A stretch of 64,000 nt of DNA from JAOPZW01 sp963807305 (lineage in GTDB: Bacteria > Actinomycetota > Thermoleophilia > Solirubrobacterales > Solirubrobacteraceae). A program made the translations under genes and the position numbers. The first letter of the stretch is position 1, and every line of letters begins with the position of its first letter. Under the pieces are notes generated by a model that made no database searches, was not told where the DNA came from, and worked only from the letters and a program-made list of their open reading frames with translations. This document shows positions 57,868 through 64,000 of this stretch, piece by piece. The stretch covers positions 868,001-932,000 of the forward strand of contig CAWEBN010000005.1 of assembly GCA_963807305.1 (NCBI GenBank), read 5' to 3'.

Positions 57868-60246
57868 TCATACCTTGGGCCAGATGCTCTCGTCGAGGAC
57901 GTCGATGACCGGCGCGCGCGGGGCGGCCGCCTCCAGCAGCTCGACCACCTCGTCGCCGTAGAGCTCCTTGTGCTGGACGAGCGCGTCCGCGATGGCCGCG
58001 ACGGCCTCGCGGTTGGCGCGGACGCAGCACACGGCGGTCAGGTAGGCCTGGCCGAGGATCTGCGCGGCGGCCTTGCGCTTGGCGGGGTCGCCGAGCACCG
58101 AGCCGATCGGGTCGGAGTCCATGGCGCTGCCCATCCGCGCGCGGTTCATGACGCGCAGGCCGATGCGCTCGAAGCGCTCCATGAGGTCCTTCTCGACCTC
58201 GGGCAGGCGCTCCTTGGCGACGCGCCCGCGCAGGTCGAGTGGCTCCGGGCCCATGCCGCTCATGCCGACCATGCGCGAGGCGATCCAGGTGGCGCTCTGG
58301 ATGTCGCCGCCCACGCCGTTGGAGTTCTCGCCGTAGAAGACGTGCTCGGCGGCCATGGCGCCGAGCGTCCACACGAGGTTGCCGACCTCCTGGTGGCGCC
58401 AGCTCGAGAAGCGCTCCTCCTTCTGGATCGCCTGGTGGTGCCCCAGGGAGCCGCCGCGCATGCGGATGGACAGCCGCGTGGAGAGCACGTCGTTCATGTA
58501 GACGTGGCTGGCCACGGCGTGGCCGGCCTCGTGGATGGCGACCGCGCGGCTCTCCTCGTCGATGTAGTTGACGCCCACGGCGGTGCCCGACTCGATCGTG
58601 GTCATCGCCTCGACGATGTCCTTGCGGTCGAACTCCTCGCGAGCCTCGGAGTGCGCGTAGGTCAGGGCCATCGAGCACACCTGCTCGATCATGGCCGGCG
58701 AGTACCCGTTCGTCATGCGCGCCAGCTCGTCACGGCGCTCGTCGGTGTCGAGGTCCGCGTCGTGGGTGACGCGGTCGAGGTAGAGGTCGAAGATGTCCTT
58801 GCGGTCGTCCTTGGTCGGCGTGCGGAACCAGATGTGGCGTCCCATGCGCCCAGGGCGGATGAGCGCCGGGTCGAGCGCATCGAGGGGGACGTTGGTGGCG
58901 CCGATGAAGTAGACCTGCTCGGGGCGCGGCTTGGGCGGCTTGATGCGCAGGCGCAGCTTGCGGACCCTGCGCGGGATGATGTAGGTCGCGTCCAGGAACG
59001 TGTTGATGCGGTTCGTGAAGAACTTGCGCATCATCGGCGGCTCGTCGACGCCGTCCATCTGCACCAGCAGCTGGTTGAGCGCGAGGCCGCCGCCCATGCC
59101 GCCCATGCCCGGGAACATCACGCCCTGGATGCGATCGCGCAGGGCGCCCATGGGCCCCGGGGCGACCGACGGCGGCTCTGCGCGCGACATGAACATCCGC
59201 TCGCGCCACTGGCGGTTCTCGAGGATGAGGTCTCCGCTGGGGGTCAGCGAACCCCACGGCCCGTACATGGGCGGCTCCTCGAAGCCGGTCGTCATGGGAC
59301 GGAAGCTGGAGCCCCCCTGCAGCGCCTGGCGGCGCATCCCGACGGCGTCGATCTCGTCGATGAAGATCATGCACGTGTTGCCCCACTTGCGGGCGAGCTT
59401 GCGCGCCTTGCGGATCAGGGCCATCACGATGACGACGTCCATGCCGATGAACGTCTGCGCGAAGCCCGAGCCCGGCATGGTCACGATCGGCGAGTTGAAC
59501 GACGTCGCGATGCCCTTGGAGAGCATCGTCTTGCCGGTGCCCGGCGCGCCGATGAAGAGCAGGCCGCGCTCTGGCTTGCCGCCCGCCTTGCGGAACTCGT
59601 CGCCCGCCGACCACAGCTCGATGACCTTCGTCACCTCGGCCTTCGGCTCGGCCTGCCCGCGGACGTCCGCGAGCTTGACGCCCCAGTCGGCGTCGCCCGG
59701 CTCGTAGCCCTTCATCTGCCGCAGGCCGAAGAAGAGCATCGGCCCGAACAGGATGATGATGTTCATGAAGAAGAACAGCGGCAGCTGCAGGCCGAAGCTG
59801 AGGAAGTAGATCGCCATCTGCGGGATGGCGTCGAGGACGTCGCTGGGCGTCCCGCCGAGGCCGTAGAGGAGGGCGAGGGAGCCGCCCACCACGAGCACGA
59901 GCCAGAACAGCAGGCGGAACTTGCGGCGCCAGTACCAGACGCGCCGCTGGGCGACGATGTCGTCCTCCATCAGCTCGTGGCCGGCGCCGTACAGGCTCGC
60001 GCGCGGGATGAGCTTGTGCGCGAGGACGTCGACGAAGCCGCGGAAGGCGATGACTGACACGAAGGTGCCCAGGAGCGCCCACAGCAGCGGCCAGTCGTGG
60101 GTCCCGTACAGCCACGCGAAGGTCGCTGGGCTCGTGAGAACGGCGACGAACGTCGCGGCTCGGCCGAGCCGGCGCCACTCGCGGGCCAGGGCGGATTGCT
60201 CCGCCACCCGACGCCGGCCGAAAGTCGTCCTCTCCCCGTTGGCCAT
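57868..60246 (-). CDS. divergent FtsH-like AAA metalloprotease with insertions
   Basis: 792 residues, ATG 60246. Four membrane helices (about 28-70, 110-130, 142-174) rather than the usual two. AAA: Walker A GAPGTGKT 233-240, pore-loop FIGMDV, Walker B MIFIDEID 293-300, arginine finger in LIRPGRMGRH. Between Walker B and NQLLVQMDG (391-399) is an 86-residue Gly/Pro/Met-rich insert, and a 45-residue basic insert precedes VYFIGATN. Peptidase: HEAGH at 572-576 and D648 in GGDIQSAT as the third ligand. All catalytic residues are kept. It is clearly not the housekeeping FtsH. Confidence 0.9.
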   Translation of the reverse strand: MANGERTTFGRRRVAEQSALAREWRRLGRAATFVAVLTSPATFAWLYGTHDWPLLWALLGTFVSVIAFRGFVDVLAHKLIPRASLYGAGHELMEDDIVAQRRVWYWRRKFRLLFWLVLVVGGSLALLYGLGGTPSDVLDAIPQMAIYFLSFGLQLPLFFFMNIIILFGPMLFFGLRQMKGYEPGDADWGVKLADVRGQAEPKAEVTKVIELWSAGDEFRKAGGKPERGLLFIGAPGTGKTMLSKGIATSFNSPIVTMPGSGFAQTFIGMDVVIVMALIRKARKLARKWGNTCMIFIDEIDAVGMRRQALQGGSSFRPMTTGFEEPPMYGPWGSLTPSGDLILENRQWRERMFMSRAEPPSVAPGPMGALRDRIQGVMFPGMGGMGGGLALNQLLVQMDGVDEPPMMRKFFTNRINTFLDATYIIPRRVRKLRLRIKPPKPRPEQVYFIGATNVPLDALDPALIRPGRMGRHIWFRTPTKDDRKDIFDLYLDRVTHDADLDTDERRDELARMTNGYSPAMIEQVCSMALTYAHSEAREEFDRKDIVEAMTTIESGTAVGVNYIDEESRAVAIHEAGHAVASHVYMNDVLSTRLSIRMRGGSLGHHQAIQKEERFSSWRHQEVGNLVWTLGAMAAEHVFYGENSNGVGGDIQSATWIASRMVGMSGMGPEPLDLRGRVAKERLPEVEKDLMERFERIGLRVMNRARMGSAMDSDPIGSVLGDPAKRKAAAQILGQAYLTAVCCVRANREAVAAIADALVQHKELYGDEVVELLEAAAPRAPVIDVLDESIWPKV

Positions 60247-60327
60247 GAGTCCTCGCAGAGTATTGCGAAACAGGCTTATTTCCAGATCAAGACGTCGGTA
60301 GCGGCTTCGACCTTCCGTCGATACCTG

Positions 60328-60333
60328 TACCGT
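60328..60333 (+). promoter_or_regulatory. -10 element before the alpha/beta hydrolase
   Basis: TACCGT ends 9 nt before TTG 60343, with TTCGAC 16 bp upstream as a weak -35. It supports the TTG start. Confidence 0.35.
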
Positions 60334-60342
60334 GGCCGGTCC

Positions 60343-62253
60343 TTGCGTCCCGCTCCGCTCGCCGCCCTTCTCGTCGCCGCGCTCGCGGCCCTCGCACCGG
60401 CCACGGCCGGGGCGGCTCCGGCCCTGACGGCGTGCCCCGGCCAGGCCGAGTTCGGCTGCGCCACGCTCGACGTGCCGCTCGATCGCACGGGCACCACTCC
60501 GGGAACCGTCCCGCTGCACTACGCGATCCAGCGCCGGGGCCCGAAGAAGGTGCTCATCGCCCTGTCCGGCGGGCCGGGCCAGTCGGCCGTCTCGTCGGCG
60601 TCGTCATTCGCGATCTCGCTCGACCCGGCGCTGCGGCGCTACCGCCTGGCGGTGCTCGACCAGCGCGGGACGGGCAAGTCCGGCGTTCTGAGCTGCCCGA
60701 ATCTGCAGCGCCTGCGCTCGCTGGACGCCTACACGCCGCAGGCGGTGGCCAACTGCGCCAACCGCATCGGGCCGCGGCGCGCCTTCTACACGACGGCCGA
60801 CACCGTCCTCGACATCGACGCGCTGCGCCAGGCGCTGGGGGCCGACAAGATCGCGCTCATGGGGATCTCCTACGGGACGAACGTCGCCCTGCAGTACGCG
60901 CGCGCCTTCCCCGAGCACGTCGACCGGCTGATCCTCGACTCGATCGTCGGCCCCGACGGCCCCGATGCGTTCCTGCTCGACACCTACCGCAACATGCCGC
61001 GCGTGCTCGACGAGCAGTGCGCCAACGGCGCGTGCCGCAACGCGACCAGGGATCCGGTGGCCGATGTGGGCGCGCTCGTCGCGCGCATCAACGCGAGCGG
61101 GCCGCTGCGCGGCAGCTTCTACGACGCGGACGGCCGCAAGCGCGCCACGCAGTACTCCACGCCCGACGAGCTCTCCTTCCTGCTCACCGCCGGCGACCTG
61201 AACCCCTTCCTGCAGGCGGCGCTGCCGGCGGCCATGAGCGCGGCGCGCCGCGGCGACACCGCGCCGCTCATGCGCCTGCGGCGCATCGGCCAGGGCGGCC
61301 CGACGCGCGAGGAGGACCTGTCGGTCGGCCTCAATCAGGCCACCGGCTGCACCGACGTGACGCTGCCCTTCCCGCGCGCCGCATCGGTGCCCGACCGCGC
61401 GGCGATCGCCCAACAGGCCCTGGCGGCGATCCCGCCGACCGACTACGACCCGTTCGATGCCCAGACCGTGCTGCGCACGAGCTACGTCGACGACTGCCTG
61501 GCCTGGCCCGGCGACGCGATCCGCGCGCCGTTCACCGGCCCGCTGCCCGACGTGCCGGCGCTGCTGCTCGGGGGTCGCCTGGACACGCGCACGCCGCTCG
61601 AGAACGCGCGCGCGACCGCCCAGGAGCTTCCGCACTCGACGATCGTGGCCCTCAAGGGCTCCGGCCACGATGCACTGGACAGCGACATCACCGGCTGCAC
61701 GGCGCAGGCGCTGACGCGCTTCATCGAGGACGTCTCGGTCGGCCACCCGTGCCTGGGCCGCAACAACGGCGTCGCCCCGACGCCGCTGCCGCCGCACTCC
61801 CTGAGCGACTTCCGCTCCGCGCCCGGCGTCGGCGGCAGCCGCGGGCGCGCGCTGTTCGCCGTGCTCGACACGGTCACCGACGCGCGCCTGGCCGCGCTCC
61901 AGACGCTCTTCGCCGGCCTGCAGGTGCGCGGCGGCGGGCTGCGTGGCGGGAGCTTCTCGGCCCAGGCGAGCTTCGAGGGCCGTCTGCGTCTGCGCCGCTA
62001 CTCCTTCGTGCCCGGCCTGCGTGTCAGCGGCTCGCTGGAGTCCAGCAGCGGCTCGATCTCGGGCACCGTGCACGTCAGCGGGACCGCGAACGGCACCCTG
62101 AAGATCAGCCGCGGTGGCACGGTGACCGGAACGCTCGGCGGCCGTCACGTGCACTACCGCCCGACGCGACAGGCGGCGTCGGCCACGCTGCGCGACGGCG
62201 GCTCGCTGTGGCCGCGGACGTTCGCGCCGCGGCGCCTGCCCATCGCGCCGTAG
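60343..62253 (+). CDS. secreted alpha/beta hydrolase (TAP-like peptidase family)
   Basis: 636 residues from TTG 60343. Signal peptide at 1-24 (LAALLVAALAALAPATAGA). The alpha/beta core: IALSGGPGQSAVSSASSFAI (oxyanion region), VLDQRGTGKSG, ALMGISYGTNVALQYARAFP with the nucleophile Ser in G-I-S-Y-G, LLLGGRLDTRTP (catalytic Asp) and KGSGHDALD (catalytic His). Cysteines suggest disulfides. The C-terminal 130 residues are a beta-rich Gly/Ser repeat domain unlike usual TAP tails. It may act on peptides or esters outside the cell; the gene stands alone. Confidence 0.88.
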   Translation: MRPAPLAALLVAALAALAPATAGAAPALTACPGQAEFGCATLDVPLDRTGTTPGTVPLHYAIQRRGPKKVLIALSGGPGQSAVSSASSFAISLDPALRRYRLAVLDQRGTGKSGVLSCPNLQRLRSLDAYTPQAVANCANRIGPRRAFYTTADTVLDIDALRQALGADKIALMGISYGTNVALQYARAFPEHVDRLILDSIVGPDGPDAFLLDTYRNMPRVLDEQCANGACRNATRDPVADVGALVARINASGPLRGSFYDADGRKRATQYSTPDELSFLLTAGDLNPFLQAALPAAMSAARRGDTAPLMRLRRIGQGGPTREEDLSVGLNQATGCTDVTLPFPRAASVPDRAAIAQQALAAIPPTDYDPFDAQTVLRTSYVDDCLAWPGDAIRAPFTGPLPDVPALLLGGRLDTRTPLENARATAQELPHSTIVALKGSGHDALDSDITGCTAQALTRFIEDVSVGHPCLGRNNGVAPTPLPPHSLSDFRSAPGVGGSRGRALFAVLDTVTDARLAALQTLFAGLQVRGGGLRGGSFSAQASFEGRLRLRRYSFVPGLRVSGSLESSSGSISGTVHVSGTANGTLKISRGGTVTGTLGGRHVHYRPTRQAASATLRDGGSLWPRTFAPRRLPIAP

Positions 62254-62264
62254 CCTGGCGGGGC

Positions 62265-63194
62265 TTGGCCTCGACCGCCGCCCCCGCGATCCCTGCCGTC
62301 GTCACCGCCCTCGTCGCGCGCCCGCGGGCGATGGCCGTCGCCGGCGCGCTGACGATCGCCTTCTCGGCCATTCTCGTCAAGCAGGCCGGCGTCTCGCCTT
62401 CGACGGCGGCGATCTTCCGCTGCGCCTATGCCGTGCCCGTCCTGGGCGTGCTGGCCTGGTGGGAGGAGCGGCGGCTGGGCCGGCGCAGCCGGCGCGACCG
62501 GGCGCTCGCCGCGCTGGCCGGCGTCTTCTTCTCGGTCGACCTCATCTGCTGGCACCACGCGATCGAGGACGTCGGCGCCGGCCTCGCCACCGTGCTCGGC
62601 AACCTGCAGGTCGCCTTCGTCCCGCTGGTCGCGTGGCTCGCACTCGGCGAGCGCCCGGCCGCCCGGATCCTCGCCACGCTGCCGCTGGTGTTCAGCGGCG
62701 TCGTCCTCGTCTCGGGCGTGCTCGAGGACGGGGCGTACGGCGCCAACCCGCAGCAGGGCGTCATCTACGGGCTGGCGACGGGCCTGGCCTACACCGGCTT
62801 CATCCTCGTCCTGCGTGCGGGCAGCGGCGAGCGCCAGCGCGTGGCCGGGCCGCTCTTCGACGCGACCTTCGTCGCCGCGGTCGTGTCGATCGCGGCGGGG
62901 GCGCTCATCGGCGACGCCGACCTCGTCCCGTCATGGCCGGACCATGCGTGGCTCGTGATCCTCGCGCTCAGCTCGCAGGTCCTCGGCTGGCTGCTGATCT
63001 CGGCTTCCCTGCCGCGGCTGCCGGCGGCCCTGACCTCGCTGCTGCTGACGATCCAGCCGGTGGGCTCGATCGCCCTCGGCGTGCTGCTCTTCGCCGAGGC
63101 GCCGTCGGCGCTGCAGCTCATCGGCGTCGCGACGATCCTGGTCGGGCTCGTCATGGTCGCCAGCGTGCGGCCGCCGCCGACCGAGGGGATCTAG
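62265..63194 (+). CDS. EamA family membrane transporter
   Basis: 309 residues from TTG 62265; ATG 62331 is the alternative. Ten helices in two EamA repeats: GALTIAFSAILVKQAGVSPS, DLICWHHAIEDVGAGLATVL, GNLQVAFVPLVAWLALGERP, then VILALSSQVLGWLLISASLP and TIQPVGSIALGVLLFAEAPS. Exports or imports metabolites; substrate unknown. TAGCCT (62251-62256), partly the upstream stop codon, ends 8 nt before the TTG and favours it. Confidence 0.88.
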   Translation: MASTAAPAIPAVVTALVARPRAMAVAGALTIAFSAILVKQAGVSPSTAAIFRCAYAVPVLGVLAWWEERRLGRRSRRDRALAALAGVFFSVDLICWHHAIEDVGAGLATVLGNLQVAFVPLVAWLALGERPAARILATLPLVFSGVVLVSGVLEDGAYGANPQQGVIYGLATGLAYTGFILVLRAGSGERQRVAGPLFDATFVAAVVSIAAGALIGDADLVPSWPDHAWLVILALSSQVLGWLLISASLPRLPAALTSLLLTIQPVGSIALGVLLFAEAPSALQLIGVATILVGLVMVASVRPPPTEGI

Positions 63195-63211
63195 CTGTCG
63201 TTCCTGAGCGC

Positions 63212-63727
63212 TCAGCGCGCCGGCGCCTGGACGCGCGCCGGCGTGCCCTCGGCCCGGGCCCCCGGCGGGACGTCATGGGTCACGACGGCGCGCACGCCCA
63301 CGCGCGCGCGGTCGCCCACGGTGACCCCGCGCAGCACGCCCGCGGCGGCGCCGACGACGGCGTGCGGGCCGATGACCACCGGCGCGGTGACCAGCGCCTG
63401 CTCGCGCACGGGCCGCTCGACGTCGCTGACATCGTGGTCGAAGTCGATGAGGACGACCTCGTTCTCGAGGCGGGCTCCGTCCCCGATCTCGATGCGCTCG
63501 TGGGAGGCGATGACGCAGCGCTCGCCCACGTGCGCGCCCGCGCCGATCGTGACGGCGGCGCCGGCGCCGAGATGAAAGCGGCAGCGATCGCCGACGCTGG
63601 AGCCGGCGCCCAGCGACAAGAGCGCGCCGGGCTCGAGGTCGAAGCGCACGCCGCGTCCCAGCCGTGCGCGGCCGCTCACGGTGAGACGGCCGCGGGCGCG
63701 CAGGCGGGCCAGGGCGAGGCGGAGCAT
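63212..63727 (-). CDS. left-handed beta-helix acyltransferase (hexapeptide repeat)
   Basis: 171 residues. Imperfect [LIV]-G-x-x-x-x repeats: VSGRARLGRGVRFDLEPGAL, LSLGAGSSVGDRCRFHLGAG, then VTIGAGAHVGERCVIAS. The catalytic-histidine region FDHDVSDVE and the C-terminal AVVTHDVPPGARAEGTPARV are those of O-acetyltransferases of the CatB/WbbJ type. It probably acetylates a sugar, perhaps for the glycan region, though it is not adjacent to it. Confidence 0.88.
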   Translation of the reverse strand: MLRLALARLRARGRLTVSGRARLGRGVRFDLEPGALLSLGAGSSVGDRCRFHLGAGAAVTIGAGAHVGERCVIASHERIEIGDGARLENEVVLIDFDHDVSDVERPVREQALVTAPVVIGPHAVVGAAAGVLRGVTVGDRARVGVRAVVTHDVPPGARAEGTPARVQAPAR

Positions 63728-63771
63728 CGCCGCGCAGCGTAGTGCGGGTCGTGCGTATCCTCGCTGCCGCC

Positions 63772-64000
63772 ATGGGAGGGCTGAGCCGCAGGGAGCTGCA
63801 GGTCATCGCCGGGATCTTCGCGGCGACCGTGCTGGCCGGGGTGGCGCACTACGCGGATTGGGCCGCGCTGCTCGCCTTCGCGATCGCCACCGTGGCGCTG
63901 GCCGGGCTCGCCCACCTGGTCTCGCTGGCCACCGAGCAGGTGGGCGAGCGCTTCGGGCCGGCCGCCACCGGCGTGCTGCAGTCGACGCTCGGCAACCTGC
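63772..64000 (+). CDS. Ca2+/H+ (cation/proton) antiporter, N-terminal part
   Basis: The first 76 codons of a gene cut by the window edge. Three helices (VIAGIFAATVLAGVAHYADW and AALLAFAIATVALAGLAHLV), then EQVGERFGPAATGVLQSTLG plus NL, matching the alpha-1 repeat of CaCA exchangers (GN-A/N motif begins). A TATCCT box ends 11 nt before the ATG; a GTG at 63751 is possible. Confidence 0.7.
   Translation, partial: MGGLSRRELQVIAGIFAATVLAGVAHYADWAALLAFAIATVALAGLAHLVSLATEQVGERFGPAATGVLQSTLGNL

Overview
The window is very GC-rich (clearly above 70 % by eye), and every gene has strong third-position G/C bias with many GTG and TTG starts. The gene set points to an actinobacterium: an AftD-type arabinofuranosyltransferase homologue, a DUF1707-FHA protein, an HTH-HNH protein, Rex, a K+-independent H+-pyrophosphatase, and many apparently leaderless genes with a TAnnnT box 7-12 nt before the start. 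Class Thermoleophilia (Solirubrobacterales) is my best guess. This is inferred from gene content only; no rRNA is present.

Layout. 1-9.5 kb: a Wzx-type flippase; a translationally coupled pantothenate operon (a Rossmann/DUF2520 protein that may be the ketopantoate reductase, then panC and panB); a family-4 uracil-DNA glycosylase with a methyltransferase; an FHA protein; an ArsR-type regulator; an HD-GYP phosphodiesterase; and a secreted protein. 9.5-31.4 kb: a surface-glycan region with GT2, GT4 and GT-C glycosyltransferases, an O-acyltransferase (frameshifted), an O-antigen ligase/polymerase, a 1387-aa AftD-like protein, two methyltransferases and a GT4-flippase fusion. It is interrupted by a molybdopterin oxidoreductase coupled to a secreted, collagen-stalked Hcp-domain protein, and by an ABC-2 transporter. 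31.4-36.9 kb: an LPxTG protein, the tRNA t6A genes tsaE-tsaB-rimI-tsaD, a glutaredoxin, rex, a YbdK-type ligase and a DUF1844-like protein. 37-46.6 kb: hppA, a roughly 640-bp repeat island, an acyl-CoA ligase, then two APC permeases with USP tails followed by two TrkA/RCK proteins. This last group is a plausible potassium/pH module.

46.6-50.7 kb: a deletion scar joining the 3' remnants of a GH3 glucosidase and a ROK-family gene; an SRPBCC/ArsR pair with a tandem palindromic operator; a frameshifted HTH-HNH gene; tRNA-Gln(CTG); and a histidine kinase. 51-64 kb: two response regulators, a GNAT, a heterodimeric ABC exporter, a membrane-protease cluster (divergent FtsH-like AAA protease, a single-pass membrane protein and an HExxH protein), a secreted alpha/beta hydrolase, an EamA transporter, a hexapeptide acyltransferase, and the start of a cation/proton exchanger cut by the window edge.

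Six reading-frame breaks occur in four otherwise well-preserved genes, including the normally essential tsaB. Some or all may be sequence errors rather than true pseudogenes. The strongest candidates for undescribed biology are the membrane-protease cluster, the stalked Hcp protein coupled to the Mo enzyme, the GT4-flippase fusion, and the inverted-repeat/minisatellite island downstream of hppA.
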